DNA of 64,000 bases from Epiperipatus broadwayi (lineage: Eukaryota > Onychophora > Udeonychophora > Euonychophora > Peripatidae): positions 188,001 through 252,000 of the forward strand of contig JAQFVV010000570.1 of the NCBI GenBank assembly GCA_028023455.1, in the 5' to 3' direction. The notes beneath the pieces are model-generated. The model saw nothing but the letters and a program-made list of their open reading frames with translations, made no database searches and was not told the DNA's origin. Below are positions 17,985 through 29,516 of this stretch, piece after piece. Within the stretch, counting starts at the first letter, position 1. Every line of letters begins with the position of its first letter. The position numbers were made by a program, and so were the translations under genes.

Positions 17985-18105
17985 TTTTTTCACATGTAAG
18001 TGATCATGGGCATCAGTTATATAAAATGGAATGGATAGATGTAGGCAGTTTGAAAGTCTGAGTTCAAATCCTTCTAATTACTATAAAGTTTAAATAAAAT
18101 AAATA
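17985..18105 (+). repeat. SINE-like tRNA-derived repeat, copy 3
   Basis: Plus-orientation copy with the clearest B-box of the family, TGAGTTCAAATCC near 18060, preceded by GGATAGATGTAGG and TTCACATGTAAGTGAT. The block TTTATCTTACTACAG.ATTTTGAAATC follows at about 18118 and also occurs beside copy 1 (about 1856). Confidence 0.6.
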
Positions 18106-18199
18106 ACAATTATTATTTTTTATCTTACTACAGGATTTTGAAATCACTCTATGTACATACTTAAAAAAGCTTTTTTGATTGGCAATTTTCTAGAGGTTT

Positions 18200-18870
18200 A
18201 ACTATGATTTGTTGATATAATCTTTGCATTTAATGTAATGACTTTCTTTTATCATCTAAATAAGGATAGTTTCTTGTAGTTAAAACTGACTCCAATTTTA
18301 TGTATATGATAGTGTTTGTAAATATTGATTAAATTCTACATAAATATGTAATATATTAAAGTGATTTTAGTTATACCATCTCTAGAAATGTATGGCTTTT
18401 TTATTCAATAAAAAAAAATCAACTAATCTCTTGCTGAACATGCATTTTTAGCAATCAAAATTTTTCATCACATCTGCTTGGAATATTAGTTGAGATCATC
18501 AACCACAGCAAATTGATTTCTTTTTAAGTAGACTTGCAACATTCAATTTGATATTGAAGTTTGAATGTAACTTTTAGTGGTAATTTAAGTTTTCTTTATA
18601 TTGACTTAATATTAATTGACAATGCAGAACTTGTAATCCAACATATTTTAAAATAATCTTGCTTTCAAATGAATATATTATACACATGTAAATGTTAAGT
18701 AATATATTAATGTTATTTTGCTTATACTCTATAAAAATTTAGGGTCTTTTTATAGGGAAGCAGTTGCTGAAAAATCAACTAACTTCATGCAGCATATGCA
18801 TTTCTGCCAGTCAAACTGATGTCATCAGCTGCAGCAGAATTGACAGAGCTGTTCAGTGAACCATGAATCT
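18200..18870. repeat. Weak, diverged local tandem duplication
   Basis: Segments at about 18330-18520 and 18670-18870 share ordered blocks such as GTAATATATTAA, AAAAATCAACTAA, CATATGCATTT versus CATGCATTTTT, and a CATCA..CAGCA..AATTGA end. Similarity is low and could be partly compositional. Confidence 0.35.
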
Positions 18871-21419
18871 CGAGTTCCAGAATCTTCCAGTGTAACACTA
18901 TAACAAATCATGCAAAGCTAATCTTTCTTTGAGCTACATAAACCAGATATGACCTATAAAATTAAATTTATCTTTGACAAAAGTCTTTTTTGTTTTAAAC
19001 TAATCTTTAACTAAAGAAAATATGTTTTAATATCAGTAGCATGAGAGCTATATAATCAGCTTTTATCTGTACTTTTATTCACATTCAAGTTTCTTCCAAG
19101 TATATTTCTATACATGTCTTCAATATTCAATGTCATTGAAATCTTAGTAGGATAGTTTTTTTGTATAGATTGCCAATATGATATCCTGATTATGAACTTT
19201 AACTGAAACATGGAGACACTATCTCACTTCTCCAAAAGTTCAAACTTGACCAACATGGAAACTAGCAGCAACCGCCTGTTCTTTGATGTCGACATTATAT
19301 ATCATTTTTTTCTCAATTAAATTTAAACCACTATTTATAGTAAATACAATTGAAAGTATAAACAGAAAAATTAATAGTAAATATTTTCTTTCTTGATTAA
19401 TAAAAGCAGTTTTAATAACTAAATTACAATTGTTCTGTTTTTAATTTACATTTATCAAAACCAAAAATAAGTTTTATTTTAAAAAATTCTTTTTTAAGTA
19501 ATCACATACTATAGAATTAAATCTATATTTAATGGGTATTATAAAAAAACATTCTTGCTTTAGACAAAATTGTTTTCTTTTTGCCAACAATTTAAATTTG
19601 ATCAGATAGATGTCCAATGCAAATTTTTTAATAAATAGTGAACTTTTTATATTTAATTTTAAATTATATTATTTCAAAAATAACAAAAATATTAATATTT
19701 ATCCAGAGTTTATTTTAAATAATTAAATACCTAAATTTTACTGTTGCTCACACACTTATTGTGTGCCATGAGATTAATCTGACTCATTGTGTTCCAGTGA
19801 AATGATGATTAGTGATTGGTTCTTTCTTCAAGTTCCATGTATTACATAGAAACATATTTTAACTATTCACCAAAAAAGTTTAAAGTACTAACATGCCTGA
19901 ATAATTAATTGGGACATACAATGAACCAATGTTTTGTACCTTAACCCATAATGGAACAATACATAGATCTTAAATTTTGTTTTAAATTGGGCAAAACTGC
20001 TACTAAAACATCTGAAATGATTCAAACTGTATAACAGTGAAATCATTGAGATGCAAGAGCAATTTCAAATGATTTGCAAGATTTCATGAGGATATTGTCT
20101 AATTTTATTTTAAAACTCATGATCCAGACATAGTTAAACTATGTGATAACATAAGATATGTATTGCATTGTGTGCAGCTTGAAGAGATAAACAATCACAT
20201 TTTTACTGGGACACTCTGTGGAAGTTAACTTCTCATTCAAAAAGTTAAAAGAATTTAAATTATTAAAGATTAATAAACCATATTGAAGATATTGGGACTA
20301 ATTTTTTATATATGCATATAGTTATTTATATGCATACTCTTTAGATATTTAAGTATTCATTAGTTAACATATAATATAGATTTATATAGAAAATTTATTA
20401 TAAAATATATTTGCAATCCTGAAATACTATATATAATATTGATGAAATATATTTTATAGCAAACTATTTATCTTAAAATAAAAAATACATATTAAGCAAG
20501 ATAAAATTCTATTTTGTTGCCTTTATAATATTTATTATTTTTATATTTTCATCAATTTTTTTTTGCTTTAATATCATGAATTTTCAAAAATTGTATATTT
20601 ATATCTATATTGCAGCAATGAAGTTTCCAAACACTGTTTATATAATGTCTATAATTCCTTAATACAAACTTCAGTTAAAGTTAATGCAAAGTTATTTAAA
20701 GTTCTGGCATTTAACATTATAAAATTCTTACTTCCATATAAATTTAGCATGATTAAACAAGTAATTGAAAATTAATTAAAAGTTGTAGCAATATTTATAC
20801 CTTCTGTAGAAAAATTTCCTGTTGTCACAAATCCCTATAATAGCATATTGTTTCCTTCCTTATTTATGCATTGTTGGAGATTCCTTAATGGTGTATAAAG
20901 TGAAGATACTCTGAAGCGATGATCTAGCCAAAGCTAGGGACCTGAGCAGATAATTATTTTAGCCATTCATGACTTAAACTGGCAAAATAATAAGTAATTA
21001 TAAAAAAATTGCACAAGAAGATTAAGAAAAATGATGAAATGTGAGAAAATGGCCAAATCTTAAATAGAGTAAGTCATGTGATAGATGATTAATCAATTGA
21101 TTGACAATGAAAGTGTTAATCCCTAAGTAATTTATTTGACCCAATTTATAAGACAGGTCAAATGATTTTAAAAATGACTATTTAATTATATTATCTGGAA
21201 ATTTAGACTAAACAATAATTACACCATTTTACACAAATTATTATTTAACAAATTATTTAATACAATGCAAATTATTACATCAATGAAGAATACATTTACT
21301 TAAACATTTTTTTAAAATTCCCAGATTATTAACTTTAATTATTTTAAAATATTAAATATTTTTCAACAAAAAAATACTAAACATCACATGATCACTATTT
21401 CTTATGCTGTCACATAACT
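18871..21419. other. AT-rich non-coding DNA, nothing recognised
   Basis: No coding frame or repeat family is recognised in this stretch upstream of the minus-strand LINE's 3' end. Confidence 0.5.
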
Positions 21420-21550
21420 GTTATTAAAACAGGCTGTGATGTGATGATGTGATGTACTGTGACTTCTCCTTAAATGGAGTCAGGAATCTCTCAGCAACTA
21501 TGCCCAGAGGAACCTGTTAGCCACTTTACCTTCCTTTTCCATTGTCCACC

Positions 21551-22262
21551 CTAAGTTTTCCCATAATCTGCTCCATCCCATTTCCACAATATAATCTTTG
21601 TCAACTCCATGACCTTCATATCTAAATCCCCCTTATTTTTTCCCAAACCTAGCATAAAAACCAATAACTCACTTTCTGTATAATCACTTTGTTCATATTT
21701 AATCTTCCATAACTTCATTATTTGTACCCTTTCTGCTTCCAAACATTTACATTGAAGTAACAGATGCCTAATATTTTCTATGCCTTCCTTACACAACTTG
21801 CAGACTAAATCACCCATATTTTTCCATTTACGTGTATATTTCCTTGTTGCTAAAGATCCCATTCGAGCCTTAAACAATAAACTACTTTCCTTACTATTAT
21901 CATAAATTAACTCACACCCAATGTTCCGTTTACTTCTATATATATTTAAACTCATTTTACTCTCCATACTAGTTCTCCATCTCTCCAACTCCCTATTCTT
22001 TATTAATGCATCTATTCTTCTATCCCACTCCTTCCCACTATAACACTCAACAATCCTCCTAACACAATCATCCCATCTTTTGTACAAGTATACTGACATA
22101 ACTTCTTTATCCAAATCTTCTGCATACCACATTACCTTTCTCACCCATCTTGTTGCCTGCCCTTTACTTGTAACCCAATTAAATACTATTTTGGCTATTC
22201 TTTTATTATCCATAAACTGCAATCTACCGAACATTTTCAATTTGCTTTTTGCATCCCTCATA
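21551..22262 (-). pseudogene. LINE ORF2 fragment 3: C-terminal region with CCHC motif
   Basis: About 235 codons continuing ORF2 after the second frameshift; a formal start upstream of 22262 is only a shadow of fragment 2. It carries a zinc-knuckle-like C-x2-C-x8-H-x4-C (CKLC ... RHLLLQC), as in the C-termini of many LINE ORF2 proteins, then a leucine-rich end (LGLGKNKGD..) and a TAA-type stop at 21551. Function by family: nucleic-acid binding during target-primed reverse transcription. Confidence 0.8.
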
Positions 22263-24497
22263 TAAAACTTGACCATCCCATTTCTCCTTGAATTGCCTCC
22301 TTTGCTGTCCACACCTCAGCATCTAATGCATGTCTTCCTACTTCCCTTTGTACTTTTTCTAAGCAATCTAATACCCCTTTACTAACACATAATGCATCAT
22401 TGCCATATGTTAACCCTGCTACTGCCACTCCCTTCCATACAATTCTAGCTACATCATATTTATTATATGAAAACACTGTTAATTTCTTTATCAATCCCTT
22501 TCTTTTCTTTGCTTCATTTATCAATTTTTTCTCCCATTCATCCAAGCAATTTTTCTTATTACTCAAGATGATTCCCAAATAACTATATCTATTCACCACA
22601 CTTAACTTTATATCCCCCAATAAGAAATCTTTGTCTTCTCTTTCCCCAGTATTCACCATCATTATATTTGATTTTTCTTCACTAAATTTAATCCCCATAT
22701 CTTTACCCACCCTTGCACATGTCCTCAGCATAACTTCCATATCTTCTCTTCTTTCTGCACACAAAAAGACATCATCTGCAAAAAAAAGACCCGACAATGT
22801 ATATACTCTCTTGCCACCTGTTAACGGTATCTCTATCCCTCTTCCTAGACTTTCTATTGCTCTCTCCATTTCACTCAAATACAACACAAACAAAATAGGT
22901 GACATAGGGCATCCTTGCCTCAGTCCCACCCCATTTTTAACTTTAACTGATTCTATATCCCCTAATTGATATGTATAGTAATTATTTTCATATAATTTCT
23001 TAATAACACCCACTAAAGCTTCATCCATTCCCAGATTTGCTAAACTTATCCATAATCTATTTCTATTCACTCTATCATATGCCTTCTCTATATCTATAAA
23101 ACTCATATATAACTGTCTACCTGAATTTCTACTCATATCTATAAGTTGTGTAACTACAAATAAACTATCTCCTATACGCCTATCTGACCTAAAACCTCCT
23201 TGCATTTCCCCCACTACATTATTTTCTTCCATCCATTTTGCAACTCTTCCAGCCACCATATATGAAAAAACTTTATATAAAACTGATGTTACTGCTATTG
23301 GTCTATAATTATTTAACTTTCTATGATCCTTACCTTTTCCTTTAAATAATAATCTTACTCTTGTATTACTCCAACTACCCGGAAAAACTCTCTTCTGTGC
23401 CATCTTATTAAAACATGATAGTAACTTTACTTTTGCCCTATGCCCCAAATTCATTACCATCTCTGCTGCCCATCCATCTAATCCTCTTGCCTTACCACTT
23501 CTCAGTTTCTTCCCTGCCTCATTCAGTTCATTTTCTGTAAACGTAATATTCCCATTACTATATGCTTTCATATTTTCTATCCCTCTGTCCTTCACATCTA
23601 ACATCTTTTCTATATCCATTACATAACTATTCAATATTCTCTCTAATTCTTCTCTAGAGCTACACTCTATTCCCTCCTCATCCAGTAATACTATCTCTCT
23701 CTCCCCTAAATTTCTCCTTTTAATGTAATTCCAAAATTTTTTACTCCCATCTCTTCCACTTTTATTAATATCATCCAATAATTTACTATTTAGTTTCATT
23801 CTCTCTCTATAATTATCTATTTTAGCTAACTTCTTCTTTTCTAAGTACTTTTCCCATTTAGCATTAATATCTTTTTCACTTTCTTTGTTCTTAATAGCAC
23901 ACTTATATTCTCTGCATGCTTTTTTCCTCTCTTTTACACTTTTACTAACTCTCATTTTTCTATTACTTTTATTCTTCTGAATATTCTCACCTAAAACCCT
24001 ATTTGCCACTTTTTCTATTTCATCACACCAGTCCTCATACTCATTTCCAATCAACTCTTCCATGGTTTCTTCAACTTGTATTTTATACTCTTCTAACTTA
24101 TTCTTATCATTCACTCTCCATCCACATCTTTCACTATTGTTTCTACTTTTATTTCTATTTTCCATCACATTACTAACCATTTCAATTACAACAAAATTAT
24201 GATCACTATTACATACTCTCTCTTCATTATCAAACACCTTAATTTTCCGTACTTTATTCATTCCCTCTTTCTCTACCAATATATAATCTATTGTGTGGGA
24301 TATATTATTCCTAGACCATGTATATTGTCCCTCATAAATATTAGATAAGTTTCCAATGCTCAAATTTACTCTCTGACAAAATTTCTTCAAAAGCTGTCCA
24401 TTCTTATTGTCTACATCATCAATTTCTTCAATATGCCCATTCATATCTCCTATAACCATTATTCTCTTCCCCTTTTCTTTAAAACTCTTTATATCCT
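22258..24497 (-). pseudogene. LINE ORF2 fragment 2: rest of endonuclease plus reverse transcriptase
   Basis: 733 codons from the first ATG (24459). Endonuclease motifs continue: GDMNG (4-8), IDYI (57-60) and SDHN (85-88). A charged linker follows, then the reverse transcriptase: YRPIAV (385-390), GGFRSDR, IDIEKAYDR (455-463; first catalytic Asp), LRQGCPMSP (513-521) and FADD (560-563; catalytic pair). All RT catalytic residues are present, so the element decayed recently or only by indels. The frame ends after GWSSF at 22258; the next frame resumes at once with the thumb/C-terminal region. Two frameshifts therefore separate three otherwise well-preserved pieces. Confidence 0.9.
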
Positions 24498-24860
24498 CTT
24501 TATATTCTTAACTAGGCACTCATATATGCTATTGTTCCATTCCATTATAGTTTGACTATCTCCAGTAGCTATATAAACTATAGCCACCATCCATTCTTGT
24601 TTTCCCAACCTTATTTCAAACCACAAATGTTCTTGGCATTTAACAGTATTTAAATATTTTTTTGATATAACACCTATACCACCACCCTTTTTTTCTTTCT
24701 CTTTTCTATTTATACCCTGCCATACCAAATCTTCCAAAACAGGTTCTTCTTCTTCTCTTAGATGTGTTTCCACTACTGCTAATACCTCAAGCTCTTCATT
24801 TTCAATTGCTTTGTTTAATTCCTGCCACTTTTCTGGTCTCCTACCACCTTGCATATTCAA
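24489..24860 (-). pseudogene. LINE ORF2 fragment 1: N-terminal half of APE endonuclease
   Basis: About 124 codons, open upstream of the first ATG (LNMQGG is entered from the codon before). It has the opening APE-endonuclease landmarks: asparagine in LNMQG and glutamate in VVETHL, then the WFEIR..WMVAIVY strand. The frame closes at 24489 with TAA. The adjacent frame continues at about 24497 with no missing protein content, so the break looks like a one-base deletion in the A-rich stretch near 24495-24510. The product would be the DNA-nicking domain that primes target-primed reverse transcription. Confidence 0.8.
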
Positions 24861-25086
24861 ATACCCAATTTTAACAATTTTTTCTTTCCTAACTACTCTT
24901 TTATAATTTTTTTTATTCTTTCTTCTCCATTATGCTTATAAATAACTTGCTTACCATTAATTTTACAGACCCATTCCCTCTCCACATCTACATTTATATC
25001 TAAATCAACTGCCCTTTGTTTAATCCTTACATCCCATCCATTCTTCTTCTTTTTAATAACACTACAATTTAAAATCCCACCCCCCT
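24861..25086 (-). other. Inter-ORF stretch with coding-like open frame (possible ORF2 N-terminus)
   Basis: Directly after the ORF1 stop, one frame stays open on the minus strand for about 60 codons with a protein-like mix (for example NGWDVRIKQ and EREWVCKING) and no ATG, then stops near 24890. The neighbouring frame leads straight into the endonuclease (VRKEKIVKIGYLNMQGG). This suggests either that ORF2 begins here, close to or overlapping ORF1, with a later single-base frameshift, or simply an inter-ORF linker. It is an inference from composition and frame continuity only. Confidence 0.4.
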
Positions 25087-26118
25087 TTACAAGTTTCCCA
25101 AACTATATTCTTTATAAATCAGACTCCCTAAAACTTCACTTCCTTGTTTCCCTAAGTGCAACCCATCTTTACCAAATAACTCCCTCTTCCCAATAAAAAA
25201 ATCCCACACATCCACAAACGTAACATTTCTCTCACACAATTCTTTCAATCTCTCATTTATAGAACATGCCCTATCTAACATATACCTTTTATCAAATCTT
25301 GGTAATAATCCAACTATTCCTACTCTTCCTTTAACCATTCTCAAATTCCTAATCAGTTCTGTGTACTCACCCATTACTCTCTCTGATGACTCTGATAAAT
25401 TATTAGTCCCTACCATAACATATACATCTCTATTCCCTTGCTTCTTTACTTTATCTGTAACATCCCTAATTTTAGCTCCCAGCAAACATACTCTTACATA
25501 CCTGTTTCTATTTTCCCTTGCAATTATATCTCCACATTCTCTTATTAATGAATCCCCTATCAATACTGTCTCATAGTCTACTTTCTCTGCTTCATTCACA
25601 ACCTTCTCTACCACCTTCTGGACTTCCTCATCTACTTCTTCCTTATCATTCCTACTCAGTAATCCCTTTATCTGCTCACACTTCATCTCTAACGATTTTA
25701 ATTTTTCTTCTACATCCTTCACCTCTTCCTCTATCTTACTTATTCTTTGGCCAACCATCTCCAATGCACTACCTATTTTTCCATCCATATCTCTTGTCAC
25801 TCCACTACAAACACACTCTATCCTGTCTTCCTCAACTACGTTTTGTTCCATTTCTCCTGACTTCCTGCCTTCCTCAACTATATTTTGCTCCATTCCTCCT
25901 GACTTTCTCTTTACACTATCTACACTTTGAAACCACTTTTTCACCTCTTTTATCACATTCACACACTGTCTACATAACCATAAACCTGCTACATCCTTCC
26001 TAGTCTTATTTAAGCATTTCAAGTGGAAAACCTTATCACATATATTACATTCTACTACAGCACGTCTAATTCCTTTCTGACGATTATATATGCATTGTAA
26101 AATACAAATGCAATCCAT
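25087..26118 (-). CDS. LINE ORF1 protein: PHD-like finger, coiled coil, SGNH esterase
   Basis: 343 residues, intact. An in-frame TAG eight codons upstream of the ATG supports this start. Residues 3-52 hold cysteine/histidine spacing of a PHD-like zinc finger (C24-x2-C27, H32, C35, WLC49-x2-C52, with extra Cys at 3, 5 and 9). Residues 72-99 are a 14-residue unit repeated twice (KSGGMEQN.. then KSGEMEQN..). About 117-180 is charged and heptad-like, a probable coiled coil. Residues 184-330 carry SGNH/GDSL landmarks: GDS at 188-190, GTNN at 237-240 and DGLH at 318-321, so nucleophile, block III and catalytic Asp/His are all present. Family knowledge: such ORF1 proteins bind RNA and self-associate in the LINE ribonucleoprotein; the esterase role is unclear. 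ORF1 is intact while ORF2 is broken. Confidence 0.85.
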   Translation of the reverse strand: MDCICILQCIYNRQKGIRRAVVECNICDKVFHLKCLNKTRKDVAGLWLCRQCVNVIKEVKKWFQSVDSVKRKSGGMEQNIVEEGRKSGEMEQNVVEEDRIECVCSGVTRDMDGKIGSALEMVGQRISKIEEEVKDVEEKLKSLEMKCEQIKGLLSRNDKEEVDEEVQKVVEKVVNEAEKVDYETVLIGDSLIRECGDIIARENRNRYVRVCLLGAKIRDVTDKVKKQGNRDVYVMVGTNNLSESSERVMGEYTELIRNLRMVKGRVGIVGLLPRFDKRYMLDRACSINERLKELCERNVTFVDVWDFFIGKRELFGKDGLHLGKQGSEVLGSLIYKEYSLGNL

Positions 26119-26200
26119 ATTACTTATTTTCCAAGCTGCCTATTCTATATTTAACTTTATACTTTCTCTCCTACTCTTCAAACCCTTTTGCACAGAAAGA

Positions 26201-26546
26201 TGAAAATTTTTTACTTTCAAAAACGATCGATCAATAACCACGTGTAACTTAGGCTTCTAAACATTACCTTTTACCTCAAAATAACTAACTGTTCTTAAAT
26301 TTAAATTAAAAAAACAAACTTTAGTAGCAAATTTAAACCAACTAATCTTATGTACAACTTAGTTATAGAAATCCTTACATTAACACACATTCAACAAAAA
26401 GATTTTTTTTTTTTTTTAAACTGCTATATTTAAAAATGGCGATCGAAACTTTTTTTTATTTTTTTATAATAATTTTGATCTTTCCAAATTAAAAAAAAAA
26501 CTATCTCTCTCGATCACAATTTACTCCTCACTTTCATACCACAATT
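26201..26546. other. Non-coding DNA between LINE and MITE
   Basis: Contains two GATCGAT-type blocks near 26225 and 26440-26515 and a T-run at 26403. It could hold the LINE 5' UTR promoter, but no boundary is visible. Confidence 0.4.
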
Positions 26547-26713
26547 AGGCAAAACTCTCCATACAGTAGTGCCACTCAGTGCCACAAGCCAGAAACTAGT
26601 CTGGGATATTGGATGAGTAGGCACTAGATGGGGATTTTATGCACAAGCCTTCTGGCATCCATTGATTACTCTGGTTGGCACTGAGTGGCACTATTGTATG
26701 GAGAGTTTTGCCT
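26547..26713. mobile_element. 167 bp MITE with 38 bp terminal inverted repeats
   Basis: The left end AGGCAAAACTCTCCATACAG..GTGCCACTCAGTGCCA and the inverse of the right end are identical over 38 bp except for one G/A difference. The ~90 bp core is unrelated to the ends and non-coding. Size and long near-perfect ends are those of a miniature inverted-repeat transposable element. The target-site duplication is not obvious (AATT on the left, GTTT on the right), so the superfamily is not assigned. High TIR identity implies recent movement or hairpin-mediated conversion. Confidence 0.8.
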
Positions 26714-28328
26714 GTTTTAAAAAAATACTACAAAAGAAAAGCATTAAGGTACTTTAAACATTAAGTCTTTTTGAGCAAGGAAGTTAAAATTTAATTATTA
26801 TTTTTTTTAAGTTTAATTTTAAATGGAAATAGACTACACACTAGAAAGATTTAAAATAACTTTAGAAAAACCCAATTTAAAGTAATTGACTAATTATTTA
26901 GATTTATAAAAGATTAGAATATTTTAAAATTAACATTTATAACTATATATTTTTAAAATAAACTGTAAATTAATTAATTACATTACTCAGGACAACTTAA
27001 TTTGATAAACAGATGCAATGAATACATTAAAAATAAGAACATACTTAAATCTTTCAACTGTAATATGTTTAATATTAGGTTATACTTTAAAATAATTACT
27101 TTATGATTTTATACACTTACAATTATCAAATAAGCTTGATTGATAAACTAAAATTATTTAAATACACTTATATAAATCTGTCTTAACTAATAATATTTTA
27201 TAATATTAGTTATAAACCAACAAAATGGATTATAAAATGTCTATCTTTAACATGATACTGATATTTATTTGATAGAAAATAAACTGTAATTTTTAAAAAT
27301 ATATATATTATCACAAATACTTAACACAAAGTTCTACAGACCGAACTTAAGATTACAGTATGTATACATGAAAGAAGCAGATTTAAACAATGACAACTAC
27401 AGCATGAAATCTATGGAGATTTTTACACATTCACATGTAATGCAGCTATATATCATATTCATTAGATAGAATCTCTAAGTATTCACATCAGTAACTGTAA
27501 AAAAATTAAAATTATCATAAATATATAATATTAAAATTAAACAGCATTAATTAATTTATAATATTTTGAAAATTATATCTTGTGAATATGATGTAAGGCC
27601 AATTTAAACATGACTGTATAAATATTTCTGTAAATTAGATACTGGATTTTGGAGTTGCCATTATCTAAATGTTTTGTTTATATAGAGAGAACTCAGGCCA
27701 CTTAACAAACTCTGATCTTAATCTAATCCCTAAATTTGAATAATCAATTACACAATAAATTGGTACTTGTTCTAGTTTGGTCAACATGCATTTGCAGATG
27801 GTATGTCATTGGTATTACTAACCAAATTGAATCATAGGTTCAGAAGGTCATATTTAACATTAACAATAACCTGCCTAACAATTAGTATTTATGATGTAAG
27901 AAAGAAATGAACATCCTCCATATAATAGCTTGTTTTTTATTTAAATTAACCAACCCTCTTTAAATGATCCTAAACAATTAGCTTTATTTAGTTTTCAGAT
28001 TTAAAATTATTTTTTCTAGGGCCACCAGACTGGTATTGTTAAAAATTCAATTCTTCCTTCTTTATATATATATTCATTAAGTTACTTATTTGAGATTTAA
28101 AACTCAAGATTTTCATAATGGAACAAACATAAAATCAAGTATTATAATGATAATCAAATTTAAGTAGTAAAAATTTTAAGGAATGCATTTTAAAATGGTT
28201 AATTAACAAATGAAATTTATAAACATTAAATGTACAATATACATATATCTATAAAATATGACTGTCTGCCGCCACATGTAACAGCTTATTTATCTAATGA
28301 TGCTATTAATCTTCTTTAATTGAACATG
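26714..28328. other. AT-rich non-coding DNA, nothing recognised
   Basis: No gene, RNA or repeat family is visible. Confidence 0.5.
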
Positions 28329-29030
28329 TACTCTGTTTCCCTGAAAATAAGACCTAATCAAAAAATAAGCCCTAGCACAATTTTTGAAAATGCTTATAAT
28401 ATAAGCCCTATTCCAAATATAAACCATAATTAAGATCGGCAGCTCCAAAAGATGGCTTTTGTTTGCCTGTTAAAACATAAGATGGACATATTGAATTATA
28501 AAGTAATGCATGTATAAATAAAAAATATTATTGACATTAATGATTTAATTAAATGGCAATTTAATTATATGATTGTTTTATATTTTCCAGTCAACTATTT
28601 TCGACAAACATAATTCTATCTATATAAACAATTTATTTACCAGGAAGTAAGTGTATCAGACAATTTATAATTTCATTTATATATTTTTAGGTACTTATTT
28701 TATTTATATTTAATAATTAGATTTAGTTTTAGAGTTTCAGTATGGTAGCTTTTAAAGATTCAGGATAGTTTGATTTCCAAACATTTTTTTTTCTCCTGTA
28801 AAACTTTATTAAAATAAAGTAAGTGATTTTAAAAATCAAAGTTTAGCTTAAGTTAAATCAGGTTCTTTTTTTTTCCTAAAGAAAAGTTTTTGAAAAGAAT
28901 AGTCAAGCAGGGCTATTAAAGTAATTTGAAATGGGTTTACAGTTTGCATACTTGATAGCAGATGGATGTGATTGGGTCATATATGATTTTTTTTTAATAC
29001 AATACACCTTATGTTGTAATGGACTATTTA

Positions 29031-29166
29031 ATGTGCACATGTGAAATAAAGAAACATTTACTGAATTTTTATGCTAATGTGCACATGTGAAATAAAGAAA
29101 CATTTACTGAATTTTTATGCTAATGTGCACATGTGAAATAAAGAAACATTTACTGAATTTTTATGC
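29031..29166. repeat. Tandem array, 46 bp unit x ~3
   Basis: Units start at 29031, 29077 and 29123 with ATGTGCACATGTGAAATAAA and end in ACTGAATTTTTATGC. The copies are essentially identical, so amplification was recent. The array lies inside the decayed pogo-like element. Confidence 0.95.
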
Positions 29167-29308
29167 ATTTTTAAACAATTCTTAACTGTAATTATTTTTG
29201 GAATCACTCGGTCTCGCAAGTCTTCAATTAACACTTGATATAATGTAAAACTCTCCATACAATATAATGGTAAATTGAAACAGATTAATATTCTGATCAC
29301 CAGACAAA

Positions 29309-29434
29309 ATGAATGCAAAAAGAAAGAGCTATTCTGGTGAGTACAAGAAAGTAATTGTTAGGGATTCCCTGGGTAAGAATCTTACAGATTTCTGTAAAGA
29401 GAAAAAGTATTTGAATAAATGTACATTTTTTCCC
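29309..29434 (+). pseudogene. CENP-B/pogo-type transposase N-terminus, truncated
   Basis: From the ATG at 29309 the frame reads MNAKRKSYSGEYKK.. and continues to GKNLTDFCKEKK. KRKSYS.E(Y/F)K is the usual beginning of the pogo/Tigger/CENP-B N-terminal helix-turn-helix, which binds the transposon ends. About 40 residues remain before homology is lost at the insertion of the tRNA-like repeat; the rest of the DNA-binding region and the DDE catalytic domain are absent. It lies inside a pair of pogo-like terminal repeats, which supports the call. The match is short, so a chance similarity is possible. Confidence 0.5.
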
Positions 29435-29439
29435 CTCAT

Positions 29440-29516
29440 GCATCATAGCATCGGCCAGGAAGGGAACCCGCTAACCCGGGATAACTGCTTGTAAGGCGGT
29501 TGTGCTGACCTCTACT
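29440..29516 (-). repeat. tRNA-like short retroposon head, copy 2
   Basis: The minus strand reads GGTCAGCACAACCGCCTTAC.. with an anticodon-loop-like CTTACAAG, then GGGTTAGCGGGTTCCCTTCC and GGCCGATGCTATG. It matches copy 1 at 320-402 in the same order, including the CATAGCATCGGCC flank. The B-box is damaged. It interrupts the pogo-like transposase frame. Confidence 0.55.

Larger units (their letters stand above)
21420..26200 (-). mobile_element. Near full-length non-LTR retrotransposon (LINE; ORF1 of CR1/L2-superfamily type)
   Basis: Read on the minus strand: 5' region (about 26119-26200), ORF1 (26118-25087), a short inter-ORF stretch, ORF2 (to 21551) and a short 3' UTR that reaches GATG-type repeats (CACATCATCACATCACA at about 21435-21455). 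A C-rich plus strand and a purine-rich sense strand mark it off from the flanking AT-rich DNA. An ORF1 with a PHD-like finger plus SGNH esterase is known from CR1/L2-type elements. The ORF2 order of APE endonuclease, reverse transcriptase and C-terminal CCHC fits a LINE. The exact clade cannot be fixed by eye, and neither boundary has a confirmed target-site duplication. Confidence 0.9.

Noticed and set aside
22080-25996. Several plus-strand frames across the LINE
   Set aside because: They are antisense shadows of ORF1 and ORF2, whose frames carry all recognisable motifs.
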